Source: Candidatus Defluviibacterium haderslevense (GTDB lineage Bacteria; Bacteroidota; Bacteroidia; Chitinophagales; Saprospiraceae). From it: a DNA stretch of 64,000 nt. The stretch is taken from the NCBI GenBank assembly GCA_016712225.1, contig JADJRL010000003.1, positions 372,001-436,000 on the forward strand, in the 5' to 3' direction. The position numbers were made by a program, and so were the translations under genes. Below the pieces are notes generated by a model. That model was not told the DNA's origin. It did no database searches and saw only the letters and a list, made by a program, of their open reading frames with translations. Below, in pieces: positions 27,091 through 36,152 of the stretch (its first letter is position 1; every line of letters begins with the position of its first letter).

Positions 27091-29094
27091 ATGTTATCCA
27101 TTTTTAAAAAATTAAAATTTAGAATTCATTTTACAGTTCTTGGGTTAATTATTTGTTTTATTTTTTTTTCTTACTCCTTCAAGTCGACAGAGGAAGAGAA
27201 ACCCTATACAATGTATTATATATTAAGTCTAGCCGATTTTAATGTCAGAATGGCCGATTTGAAAAATGAAATTAAGGAAGGTAATTTATCAAATCAATCG
27301 GTCATTTTAGATATAAAAAGACGAATTTATAAATGCAGATATTTTCTTAAAGGTTTGGACTTTTGGTGGCGATATTACGAACCCATAGCCTATAAAAAGA
27401 TAAATGGTCCATTATTAGTCGAATGGGAAAATGAAGTTTTCGAAAAACATGAAAAGCCATATAAAAGAGAAGGATTCGGGTTGTCTTTAGCGCTCATGTA
27501 TTTAGATGAAAAAAATATCACCAAGGATAGTTTATTGCATTTGATAGAACCTGCAATAAAAACGATCGAAGTTTTCTCTTCTGATTCTATTATCCAACAA
27601 TTGGAAACCCCGGCCAGTTTTTTCTTTTGCAATCGCTTATTTTTACTTAATCTGGCTGCAATTTATACAACTGGATTTGAGTGTCCTGAAGATGAATGGA
27701 TCCTACCCGAATTAAACTTTATTTTATTATCAGTAGACGCAATTTATAAAAGGTATTCATTGCAATATCCTGACTTGAATCTGCCTCAAGAATACTTAGA
27801 TTTGTTCCATGAAATGTCTTTATTCGTTCAACAAAAAGTTCATCAAAACTACAAAAATGTAAATCCATTAATTGGAGTGGCTCAACCTAAAGATACAGTT
27901 TCTTCTTTTGATCATTTTACGTGGATACAAAAATATGTAAATCCATTGTACAAGATGAATCAAAACATGATTTCTAAAAATCATTTGGTATCATTAAGCT
28001 ACATCGATTATTCAATGAATTCAAAGAATTCATCCATTTTTGATAAATCGTTATATCATGCTCAAAACACCCAAGGCATTTTTATAAGAGTAAAGGATAC
28101 TTCAGCAATTCATGAAATGATAAAGCTTGGAAAATTACTTTTTTATGATCCCATATTATCAGGAAATAATAAACGATCATGTGCTTCGTGCCATAAGCCA
28201 ACACAATATTTTACGGATACCAGTGTTACCACTTCACTCGAATATGATGGTATCACCAGATTAACTAGAAATACACCAACCTTAATTAACTCTGAATTCA
28301 ACCATTTGATTTTATTAGATGGTAAGCACATTACACTACAAGACCAGTTACAAGATGTTATAACCAACCCCAAGGAACTCGGAATGAAACGTAATGAAAT
28401 TGTTGCCAAAGTAATGTCATGCCCTGATTATAAAAAGGCCTTCAATACATTTCTAAAATATACCCCTACAGAACAAAAAATAACTCCGGAACATATCGTA
28501 TCTGTGATCAGTATGTATGTGAATACACTTAGTCAATACGAAGCACCATTTGACCAAATGATGAACGGCACCCAACCCGTAAATGATGAAGTCCAGGCAG
28601 GATTTAATCTATTTATGGGAAAAGCTAAATGTGGTACCTGTCATTTTGTACCCCTCTTCAATGGTGTAAAACCGCCTTATACCAATAGTGAATTCGAAGT
28701 ATTGGGCGTTCCTTCAGATACGACATTCCACATGATCAGTTCTGATGAAGGTCGATTTGTGATCAATCCTGCCTATGAAACAAAACATGCATTCCGCACT
28801 GGAAGTATCCGCAATTCAAGTTTCACTAAACCCTACATGCATAATGGTGTTTTTAACACGATGGATGAAGTCATCGAATTTTACAATGCAGGTGGTGGAA
28901 ATGGAAAAGGTTTAATCATAGAAAATCAAACACTGTCGTCTGATTCTTTAAAATTAACTGTTTTAGAAAAAAAACAATTAATTACTTTTATCCAATCATT
29001 GGATGAAATGGTTCCAAATCAATTTCCGCCAATGAATTTACCAAAATCAAAAAATAAATTACTTAACAATCGTAAAATCGGCGGTGAATATTAA
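27091..29094 (+). CDS. Di-heme cytochrome c peroxidase family protein
   Basis: The 667-residue protein has an N-terminal hydrophobic anchor (FTVLGLIICFIFFSYSF) and a ~300-residue helical region (residues ~40-320) of the type found before Bacteroidota peroxidases. The CcpA/MauG-like domain carries two c-type heme sites, CASCH (in KRSCASCHKPTQYF) and CGTCH (in KCGTCHFVP), and the family motif RNTPTLINSEF. Periplasmic reduction of peroxide or another oxidative reaction is expected. The stop overlaps the start of the next gene by 11 bases. Confidence 0.88.
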   Translation: MLSIFKKLKFRIHFTVLGLIICFIFFSYSFKSTEEEKPYTMYYILSLADFNVRMADLKNEIKEGNLSNQSVILDIKRRIYKCRYFLKGLDFWWRYYEPIAYKKINGPLLVEWENEVFEKHEKPYKREGFGLSLALMYLDEKNITKDSLLHLIEPAIKTIEVFSSDSIIQQLETPASFFFCNRLFLLNLAAIYTTGFECPEDEWILPELNFILLSVDAIYKRYSLQYPDLNLPQEYLDLFHEMSLFVQQKVHQNYKNVNPLIGVAQPKDTVSSFDHFTWIQKYVNPLYKMNQNMISKNHLVSLSYIDYSMNSKNSSIFDKSLYHAQNTQGIFIRVKDTSAIHEMIKLGKLLFYDPILSGNNKRSCASCHKPTQYFTDTSVTTSLEYDGITRLTRNTPTLINSEFNHLILLDGKHITLQDQLQDVITNPKELGMKRNEIVAKVMSCPDYKKAFNTFLKYTPTEQKITPEHIVSVISMYVNTLSQYEAPFDQMMNGTQPVNDEVQAGFNLFMGKAKCGTCHFVPLFNGVKPPYTNSEFEVLGVPSDTTFHMISSDEGRFVINPAYETKHAFRTGSIRNSSFTKPYMHNGVFNTMDEVIEFYNAGGGNGKGLIIENQTLSSDSLKLTVLEKKQLITFIQSLDEMVPNQFPPMNLPKSKNKLLNNRKIGGEY

Positions 29095-29485
29095 ATTATA
29101 TATACCATTAAATACATATTTGACATGTCTGGTGCTGTTAAGTATTTTTATAGCTTGTGTATCGAATAAAAATTATATCCTCCCTAAAGGTTTATCTACA
29201 TCCCAAAAAAAAGATTTTGTACTTCAATTTAATCAAGGAAGAACTTTGTATGATTTGAATTGTGCAAGTTGCCATAATAAAATAATAAATAACAAAGTTG
29301 TTGAACCAGATTTCACAGTGGAACAGTTTGAAATCTATAAAATAAGAATTAAAAACGAACCCCACGTAACATCTTTAGGTCCCCAACAAATTACACCCAC
29401 AGAAATGAATAAAATCTTATTTTTCTTTATCAATAAGAAAAAAAACAAATTAAATCCCGCAACAACTTTTAAACATATAAATTAG
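29084..29485 (+). CDS. Small cytochrome c-like lipoprotein
   Basis: The 133-residue product starts at GTG 29084, overlapping the peroxidase gene. The N-terminus has a lipobox-type end (LLSIFIAC), so it is probably an outer-membrane or inner-membrane-attached lipoprotein. One heme c site, CASCH, lies in YDLNCASCHNKI. The overlap and shared cofactor suggest it passes electrons to the peroxidase. The GTG is the only start that keeps the signal sequence. Confidence 0.75.
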   Translation: MNIKLYIPLNTYLTCLVLLSIFIACVSNKNYILPKGLSTSQKKDFVLQFNQGRTLYDLNCASCHNKIINNKVVEPDFTVEQFEIYKIRIKNEPHVTSLGPQQITPTEMNKILFFFINKKKNKLNPATTFKHIN

Positions 29486-29574
29486 ATATCTTTCTGTTTA
29501 ATATCACATCTTTCTTTAACGACGTTTTACCTAAAACATCTTATAATTGCTAATGAGGACTTCCCAAGCTTACC

Positions 29575-29787
29575 TTCCAAACTGATTACACTTAAAACCC
29601 GATTACCTTTCAAACCGATTACCTTAATACTCGATTACCATTCAAACCGATTACCATCCAAACCGATTACCTAGATTACCACCCAAACCGATTACCTAGA
29701 TTACCCTTCAAACCGATTACCGTCCAAACCGATTACCAGATTACCCTTCAAACCGATTACCTAAATTACCATTCAAACCATTTATCC
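29575..29787. repeat. Degenerate 16-bp tandem repeat array
   Basis: About ten copies of a 16-bp unit (nntCAAACCGATTACC) are interspersed with four 8-9-bp half units ending GATTACC/AATTACC. The array fills the convergent gap between the cytochrome lipoprotein (29485) and phoU (29807). No unique spacers of CRISPR type, no long open frame and no inverted symmetry are seen. Confidence 0.85.
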
Positions 29788-29806
29788 TGAAAGACGGACG
29801 TATATC

Positions 29807-30484
29807 TTACACCTCCTTCTCCTTCCCTTTTTTCTTATGTTTTACAACTTTTGCTTCAATGTAAAAAATAATTTCTTCAGCAATGTTTTTAGATTGGTCA
29901 CCAATGCGTTCAATTTTGCGCATGATGGAAAGTAAATGTAGGGCTTGACGTTTCTCGTTTGGGAATTGATCGAGACATAAAAGGGTTTGTGTACTACCGC
30001 TCTCATTGATTTTATCGAGAATTTTGTCACGCTTAAATATGGTACGTGCCATTTGTGTGTTTTCAAATGTAAATGCTTCTCTAAGATCTTTGACCATTTC
30101 AATTGATATCTGCAGCATTTTTTCGACATCCATCAGGTTCATCATTTCTTTATTAAAATCCTGATCAGTATCCGTAATATATTCTGTAATACCACAAGCA
30201 ATATCCCCAATTCGTTCCAGATTGGTATTGATCTTCAAATTAGCAAGGACATAGCGAAGGTCTGAAGCTACAGGTTGGTATAGGGCGATAAAATCTTCAC
30301 ACCTGCGGTCTATATTCAATTCATAAGCATTCACACGTTTTTCCCTCTGTTGAACACCATGTGCGATGTCTTTGTCCCCTTCCTTTAATGCCAAATAAGC
30401 ATTATCTAATTGCATTATAATAAGATCCCACATTTCGAGGATGTTGGATTTCAATTCGCTTATTTCATGATCTATTTGAAGCAT
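29807..30484 (-). CDS. phoU: PhoU, phosphate-signalling regulator
   Basis: The 225-residue protein consists of two PhoU helical bundles: residues ~10-100 (DIAHGVQQREKRVNAYELNI, DLRYVLANLKINTNLERIGD) and ~110-210 (LLSIMRKIERIGDQSKNIAE). Each has the E-R-I-G-D metal-binding motif. PhoU links the Pst transporter to the PhoR kinase and restrains uptake. It ends the pst operon, 15 bases after pstB. The C-terminal tail is Lys-rich. Confidence 0.95.
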   Translation of the reverse strand: MLQIDHEISELKSNILEMWDLIIMQLDNAYLALKEGDKDIAHGVQQREKRVNAYELNIDRRCEDFIALYQPVASDLRYVLANLKINTNLERIGDIACGITEYITDTDQDFNKEMMNLMDVEKMLQISIEMVKDLREAFTFENTQMARTIFKRDKILDKINESGSTQTLLCLDQFPNEKRQALHLLSIMRKIERIGDQSKNIAEEIIFYIEAKVVKHKKKGKEKEV

Positions 30485-30499
30485 AATGTTGCATTTATT

Positions 30500-31255
30500 T
30501 TAACCGAAACGGCCTGTAATATAATATTCTGTTTGCGTTTTAGAAGGATTGGTAAATATTTTTTTGGTATCATCATATTCAATTAATTCACCCAAATAAA
30601 AAAACGCCGTTGTATCACTAACTCGTGATGCTTGCTGCATATTGTGTGTGACAATAACGATGGTGAATTCCTTTTTTAGTGTAAAAATCAGTTCTTCGAT
30701 TTTGCTAGTTGAAATCGGATCAAGAGCGGAAGCTGGTTCATCCATGAGCAGTATTTTCGGTTCTATAGCAAGTGCTCTGGCAATACACAATCGTTGTTGC
30801 TGACCACCCGATAATTCGAATGCGGATTTCTTCAATTTATCTTTTACTTCATCCCATAAAGCTGCTTGATTCAGAGATCGAATCACACGTTCTTCAATAA
30901 ATTTCCTATCTTTTATCCCACCCACTTCTAATCCATACGCAACATTGTCAAAAATGGATTTTGGAAATGGATTTGGCTTTTGGAATACCATTCCAACATT
31001 GCGTCTTAAGTCAACAACATCAATTTTGGATTTATATATATCTTTTCCTTCAATTTCAATTTTCCCTTCAATTTTTACATCATCTACAAGATCATTCATT
31101 CTATTGAAACATCTGAGATACGTTGATTTACCACATCCTGATGGTCCGATAAGTGCTGTCACAGTATTTCGATTCATATCCATACTGATGGATTTCAAAG
31201 CATGGAAATCTCCGTAATGTAAATTCAAATCTTGGGTTGATATAATCGGATTCAT
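30500..31255 (-). CDS. pstB: PstB, phosphate ABC transporter ATPase
   Basis: The 251-residue ATPase has Walker A GPSGCGKST, Q-loop VFQKPNPFPKSIFDNVAYG, signature LSGGQQQRLCIARALA, Walker B ILLMDEPASALD and switch histidine VIVTHNMQQ. It energises high-affinity phosphate import through PstA/PstC. The gene starts on the base following the pstA stop. Confidence 0.97.
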   Translation of the reverse strand: MNPIISTQDLNLHYGDFHALKSISMDMNRNTVTALIGPSGCGKSTYLRCFNRMNDLVDDVKIEGKIEIEGKDIYKSKIDVVDLRRNVGMVFQKPNPFPKSIFDNVAYGLEVGGIKDRKFIEERVIRSLNQAALWDEVKDKLKKSAFELSGGQQQRLCIARALAIEPKILLMDEPASALDPISTSKIEELIFTLKKEFTIVIVTHNMQQASRVSDTTAFFYLGELIEYDDTKKIFTNPSKTQTEYYITGRFG

Positions 31256-32131
31256 TTATTTCATTTTAACTTTCTTAGCAAAATAATTTCTGATCACATT
31301 TGCTAATATATTTACAATTAATACGATGGCAATTAATACCAATGCAGTGCCATATGCTATGGGTTTTGATAATTCAACATTGTTACCACTCGTAGCGATC
31401 ACGTAAAGATGATAGGGCAAGGCCATAACCTGATCATAAATACTAGAAGGAAGTTTAGGCAAAAAATATGCAGCAACGGTGAATAATATTGGCGCGGTTT
31501 CGCCCGATACTCTTCCGATAGAAAGTATAATTCCGGTAATGATATTAGGCAAGCCCATTGGAAGAATGACACGTGCTATGGTTTGAATTTTACTTGCACC
31601 AAGAGCATAACTGGCTGTTCTGAAAGTTGTATCTATTGCAATCAATGCTTCTTCTGTTGTCCTTATAATAATGGGTAAAGTCAATAATCCTAAAGTCAAA
31701 GATCCTGCAATAATTGAATCCCCAAATCCAAGCGTATTCACGAATAATGACATCCCAAATAATCCAAACACGATAGATGGAATTCCTGCAAGATTATTAG
31801 TCATCATTTTAATAATTCGCTTGGCATATCCATCCTTACTATATTCATTGATATAAATTCCTGATAAGACCCCAATCGGAACAGAAACTAAAAGACTTCC
31901 AAGTATTAAATACATAGTACCAACAATAGCGGGATAAATACCACCCTTAGTCATGCCTTCCTCGGGATTCGAAGTCAAAAATTCCCATGAAATAACAGAA
32001 AATCCTTTATAAATTAAAAATCCTAAAATATAAAATAGTATAAACAATACCAAAAAACTGGACATTCGGAAAAATCCAAATGCCAGCATTTGTTTCCAAT
32101 GTGTAAGTTGTTTGCTGGTTTGAAATTTCAC
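31256..32131 (-). CDS. pstA: PstA, phosphate ABC transporter permease
   Basis: The 291-residue inner-membrane protein has six helices and the EAA-type coupling loop (ASYALGASKIQTIARVILPM) that contacts PstB; the region GIPSIVFGLFGMSLFV is typical of PstA. It lies between pstC (21 bases away) and pstB (adjacent). Confidence 0.95.
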   Translation of the reverse strand: MKFQTSKQLTHWKQMLAFGFFRMSSFLVLFILFYILGFLIYKGFSVISWEFLTSNPEEGMTKGGIYPAIVGTMYLILGSLLVSVPIGVLSGIYINEYSKDGYAKRIIKMMTNNLAGIPSIVFGLFGMSLFVNTLGFGDSIIAGSLTLGLLTLPIIIRTTEEALIAIDTTFRTASYALGASKIQTIARVILPMGLPNIITGIILSIGRVSGETAPILFTVAAYFLPKLPSSIYDQVMALPYHLYVIATSGNNVELSKPIAYGTALVLIAIVLIVNILANVIRNYFAKKVKMK

Positions 32132-32152
32132 TCGATGATGGTTTATTTAGAA

Positions 32153-33382
32153 CTAAAATTTATTTTTTTTATTTTTTGCACCAATCAGATCTACACTTAA
32201 ATTGATTCCAAAGCTAATAACAAACAATACACAAGCCAAAGCAAATAATGCTGAATAATGTACACCTCCCTGTGGAGCCTCTCCAAGTTCTGCAGCAATG
32301 GTTGCCGGAATGGTCCTTATGGGTTCCAATATTGAGTGAGGAATGACAGCAGCATTTCCTGTGACCATTAAAACGGCCATAGTCTCTCCAATAGCACGAC
32401 CTATTCCTAATATCGCTGCTGCACTAATACCTGAAATGGAGTATGGAAGTATGACATACCTAATGGTTTGCCAGTGATTAGCTCCTAGGGCAAAACTGGA
32501 TTCTTTCATGGTCTTCGGTGTGTTTCGTATGGCATCATCAGATAAGGTGATAATAGTAGGTAAAGCCATAATAGCCAAGATAATACTTCCTGTAAGAGCC
32601 GTCTCGCCAACTGGCAGATTAAACCAATGTTGAACGAATGGAACCACAACGACTAGACCAAAAAAGCCAAGTACCACTGAAGGAATTCCTGATAATAATT
32701 CGATTAAGGGTTTTAGTACATTCCGTACTCTAAAATGAGCTATTTCTGAAATGTATATCGCAACCGACAGACCTAAAGGTAATGCAAAAAGTATAGCAAT
32801 TAAACTCACCCATAAGGTTCCCAATATTAATGGCAAGGCACCCATTTGTGCTATAGGATGTGCGGTAGGCAACCATTCCTTTCCGGCAAAAAAATCACTC
32901 ACCTTAATATGTGGAACTTCAATTAATTTTCCATTGAATTCAGGGTGCGCTTTAATGTAAGTTTCATTTACATAATTTTCAGGAACAAAGGCTATCGTCC
33001 CCGGTATACTATCTATGAGTTTTCCAATGCATACTGAAATATTTTGCAAGGTATCACCCAATTCTTCATCCGTAAAATAATTCCCAATATCATCTATTCT
33101 AAACAAGGTAATCGGAACGCTATCACCTCCAACTTCCGACCAATCCGTAATACTTTGATCGAAGATGTTTTTCAAATCCGTATCGTTGATTTTATTAAGT
33201 GGATTGGATTTATGGAGTACCAATACACTTCCTTCTTCCAAGGACGATTTACGAAATAATGAAAAACCTTCTTTAAATAAAAAAATAACAATTAACAAGA
33301 TCGTAAGCGAAGTTACCCAACTGCATGCTTGCAGTATGATTTCAATTCCCCGTTCTACAATACTCCGAACTTTATGATTCAC
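32153..33382 (-). CDS. pstC: PstC, phosphate ABC transporter permease with an extra periplasmic PstS-like domain
   Basis: The 409-residue protein is ~100 residues longer than E. coli PstC. After the first helix (residues ~20-40) comes a ~120-residue periplasmic insert (about 50-170) that resembles part of a PstS fold: LNKINDTDLKNIFDQSITDW followed by SEVGGDS matches PstS at LTREQIEGIYTGKIKNWKEV, and GTIAFVPENYVNE resembles GAIGYIGLAYMEN. The permease core follows, with GIPSVVLGFFGLVVV and the coupling loop SSFALGANHWQTIRYVILPY. It is the first membrane gene after the folded pstS-pstC spacer. Confidence 0.93.
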   Translation of the reverse strand: MNHKVRSIVERGIEIILQACSWVTSLTILLIVIFLFKEGFSLFRKSSLEEGSVLVLHKSNPLNKINDTDLKNIFDQSITDWSEVGGDSVPITLFRIDDIGNYFTDEELGDTLQNISVCIGKLIDSIPGTIAFVPENYVNETYIKAHPEFNGKLIEVPHIKVSDFFAGKEWLPTAHPIAQMGALPLILGTLWVSLIAILFALPLGLSVAIYISEIAHFRVRNVLKPLIELLSGIPSVVLGFFGLVVVVPFVQHWFNLPVGETALTGSIILAIMALPTIITLSDDAIRNTPKTMKESSFALGANHWQTIRYVILPYSISGISAAAILGIGRAIGETMAVLMVTGNAAVIPHSILEPIRTIPATIAAELGEAPQGGVHYSALFALACVLFVISFGINLSVDLIGAKNKKNKF

Positions 33383-33547
33383 AATAATCCAGTTAATTTA
33401 TTTTTTCAATTTAATTATTATACTTGTACATTTCATCTATCGTTCGCAACTTAATAAATTTATTTGAGAACAAATAAAAAAATTAAATTTAGATTGAATC
33501 CATTCTAAATGTAACAAATAATTAGTACACCTCAGATCCTCTTTAGC

Positions 33548-33668
33548 CCTTCACTTTCCAAGATGACTAAAAGATTCCATCGAGTTCTTCAACCGAGATG
33601 GATAAAGTGTAACAACACTTTAAGTGAAGGAACGTTTTAACGAATATTCGGCTTGGGACGGGTTCCTT
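33548..33668 (-). ncRNA. Candidate structured RNA in the pstS-pstC spacer
   Basis: A 9-bp outer stem (CCTTCACTT 33548-33556 with AAGTGAAGG 33622-33630) closes two inner hairpins: TCCATC/GATGGA (33576-33581 / 33597-33602) and AAAGTGT/ACACTTT (33604-33610 / 33615-33621). A second element, AAGGAAC (33627-33633) with GTTCCTT (33662-33668), overlaps the pstS stop and contains the palindrome CGAATATTCG; the two pairings are partly exclusive. On the pst transcript this could stabilise pstS mRNA or attenuate pstC. No known riboswitch was recognised. Confidence 0.5.
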
Positions 33669-34497
33669 ATAATGAAATATACCCAACTGTACTTACCGTC
33701 TTTTGACCTTCAGCAGACAACACATAATCGATAAATGGTTTTACCAATTTTGCATCCTTAGTTAAATAATAATAATATAATGGTCGAACAATAGGATATT
33801 TTTTAGATTTAGCATTTTCAACCGTTGGAGTTACAAATGTTTTTCCTTTATCATATGATACGTTGATTGCTTTAAGATTATTTTCCATGTAGGCAAGTCC
33901 AATGTACCCAATGGCTCCTTTTGTCTGACTAACAGATTGTACTATGGTTCCTGTTGCAGGCATCATTAACACAGTACTCGCATAATTTTTATTACTCATT
34001 ACATGTTCTTTAAAGAATTCGAAAGTACCAGAGCTAGACTCTCTTGAATAAGCAATAATCTTTTCATCGTCGCCTCCTACTTCTTTCCAATTTTTTATTT
34101 TTCCAGTATAGATTCCTTCTATTTGTTCACGAGTTAACTGGCTTACTTTATTTTTTGGATTGACTATAATACTTAATGCATCATTAGCGATAATAACCTC
34201 TTTAAATGCTTTTCCAGCTTCTTGAAGTTTAATTTTTTCAGCAATTTTTATTTTTCTGGAAGACATCGCTATATCAGTAGTTCCATCCAAAAAAGCAGCA
34301 ATCCCAACACCGCTACCTCCGCCGACAACGGTGATTTTTGCTGATGGATTTTTCTTCATATAAAGTTCTGCTTCCTTTTGGCTTAGTGGAAGTACGGTAT
34401 CACTTCCTTTGATTTTTAGAGCTCCAGGATTTTGGAAAGTAAAGGCAGAAAATAAGACTAGGACAGTAAAAAGTGCAATTAATTTTAAATGTTTCAT
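33667..34497 (-). CDS. pstS: PstS, periplasmic phosphate-binding protein
   Basis: The 276-residue protein has a signal peptide (MKHLKLIALFTVLVLFSAF) and the phosphate-binding type II periplasmic fold: IKGSDTVLPLSQKEAELYM, VVGGGSGVGIAAFLDGTTDI and SRESSSGTFEFFKEHV carry the anion-binding Ser/Gly loops. It delivers phosphate to PstC/PstA. No lipobox is present. It is followed by a 284-base folded spacer before pstC, and a near-consensus -7 box (CACCTTTG) precedes it. Confidence 0.95.
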   Translation of the reverse strand: MKHLKLIALFTVLVLFSAFTFQNPGALKIKGSDTVLPLSQKEAELYMKKNPSAKITVVGGGSGVGIAAFLDGTTDIAMSSRKIKIAEKIKLQEAGKAFKEVIIANDALSIIVNPKNKVSQLTREQIEGIYTGKIKNWKEVGGDDEKIIAYSRESSSGTFEFFKEHVMSNKNYASTVLMMPATGTIVQSVSQTKGAIGYIGLAYMENNLKAINVSYDKGKTFVTPTVENAKSKKYPIVRPLYYYYLTKDAKLVKPFIDYVLSAEGQKTVSTVGYISL

Positions 34498-34598
34498 TTT
34501 ATGAATATTTTTATTTGTTTTTTAAATTTGATACAAAGGTGTACTCGCAATATTAAGAGAATATGATGTATTCTTTAATACTTTGTTAAATGTTGAAA

Positions 34599-35894
34599 TT
34601 AGAATTTATATTGTAATCTTAATGTTAATACATTATCTTTCAAATCTTTAGCGAAGGCGCTCAGATTCTGGCTGGTTTCGTTCGTTACGATATCATAATA
34701 AGCCATGAATTTAACATTGGTATTCATACGATAGTTCCATCCAATTCCAATGGTAGAATACATGATATCAGTACCGGTCAATTTTGAGCCTGATTTTCCA
34801 ATATCATCTTTACTAACCTCAGTATTAGGATCATACCAATCATATTTAACCACCAATTGGTGTTTAGATTGCATTATATTTTGAGCCAATATGACATAAC
34901 CACCAGTGAATGGTCTGATATAGGTATCACCTGTTGGTGCAGTTCCTGTATTTGGGCTGCTGGATGAAGTGCTTGATCCTGCTTGATGTCCTGTAATATA
35001 TTCACCACGTAGTGCTGTGATACCAATAGGCAGATCCCATGTTAATTGAGCATCAACCCCCAAATATTCTCGCTTAGCCTTGCTATTTAAATTTGAACTT
35101 GTAGAGTCTACTATCCATGCGAGAATTCCTGAAGGATTCGTTTCAATATTACTATAAACAAATTTATTTCCTTGTTTTATACCACCGTTATAATATGAAA
35201 ATCGCAAACCATAATTGATTTTTTCATTTCTTGTAGTTTTGGCAATACCTATATTCCCAATAAAATCTTTAAATGAGTCAAAATCATTTGTTCCTGCCAA
35301 ACCTGTTCCATTGAAAAGCCCGGCTTCAATTTTTAATATATTCCACTTGGAAGGTTTTGGAGCTTGAAAGCTCAATTTAGCGCCTAAATCTCTTTCTCCA
35401 GGTAGAAAAGCCTGTACAATTCTAGCACGCTCAGGTGATTCTCTAAGTGAAGAGGAATATTCATTTTCAAAACTAAAAGGTCTGTTAAACATCCCCATGG
35501 TAAGTGACAATGAACTTTTCCAGGGCTCCGTTACAGAAAAAAATACATCTTTAAAGTTTACACCCCTTTGGGTAACATCGAATTGAATAACACTGGACGT
35601 TAAACCACTGGTATAAGTAAATTTAAGTCGTCCGCGTCTTACATCAAATCGATTATCTACTGCTGCAGGAAAATTTCCTCCGGCAAAACTTGAAATCCCT
35701 GCTGTATCGGCGATTTGATATTGAGCTTGGACGTACCCTGAGATTTTGAGCTTTTTCAAAATATAGAGGTCAGATTGAAGTTTATTAATCGCAGTCCCCA
35801 TAGTATCCATTGGATTGGCCACTTCCTCTTGGGCTGATAATAGTGTGATACTTAAGCACATACATATCACTAGCAAACATTTTAATAGATTCAT
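34599..35894 (-). CDS. Phosphate-selective porin (OprO/OprP-like)
   Basis: The 431-residue outer-membrane protein has a signal peptide ending LLSAQE and a short coiled-coil-like segment (AINKLQSDLYILKKLK). A beta-barrel of OprO/P type follows (ISGYVQAQYQ, FDVRRGRLKFTYT, MGMFNRPFSFENEYSSSLRE), closing with the terminal aromatic LRLQYKF needed for barrel insertion. Its place ahead of pstS supports phosphate or polyphosphate uptake. A -7 box lies 25 bases upstream. Confidence 0.9.
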   Translation of the reverse strand: MNLLKCLLVICMCLSITLLSAQEEVANPMDTMGTAINKLQSDLYILKKLKISGYVQAQYQIADTAGISSFAGGNFPAAVDNRFDVRRGRLKFTYTSGLTSSVIQFDVTQRGVNFKDVFFSVTEPWKSSLSLTMGMFNRPFSFENEYSSSLRESPERARIVQAFLPGERDLGAKLSFQAPKPSKWNILKIEAGLFNGTGLAGTNDFDSFKDFIGNIGIAKTTRNEKINYGLRFSYYNGGIKQGNKFVYSNIETNPSGILAWIVDSTSSNLNSKAKREYLGVDAQLTWDLPIGITALRGEYITGHQAGSSTSSSSPNTGTAPTGDTYIRPFTGGYVILAQNIMQSKHQLVVKYDWYDPNTEVSKDDIGKSGSKLTGTDIMYSTIGIGWNYRMNTNVKFMAYYDIVTNETSQNLSAFAKDLKDNVLTLRLQYKF

Positions 35895-35918
35895 TATTTT
35901 ATTTTTATAGATTCGTCA

Positions 35919-35926
35919 CAAAGCTA
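35919..35926 (-). promoter_or_regulatory. Candidate -7 box of the porin-pst operon
   Basis: TAGCTTTG on the minus strand fits TAnnTTTG, 25 bases before the porin start; no -33 TTG seen. A Pho-regulator box was not recognised. Confidence 0.5.
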
Positions 35927-36152
35927 TTGCGCTCCATACGATTCTAATATGAATTGAATATTACCAAATTATTAAGTTTTTGACTACCTAATTAATTTTA
36001 TGCACTTCAAAAGTTTAGAAAACCAATTCTGGAGCCTTTAGGATACTTTCCTAAACCAATATTCAAATTATAGATTTATAGTAGGCTTACTGAGGAGTTA
36101 CACGTTAAAGAATATAAATTTTGTAAAAATCACATACAATCTCTTAAAAAAT

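Noticed and set aside
29575..29787. CRISPR array
   Set aside because: Units are 16 bp, directly abutting, with no unique spacers and no cas genes nearby.
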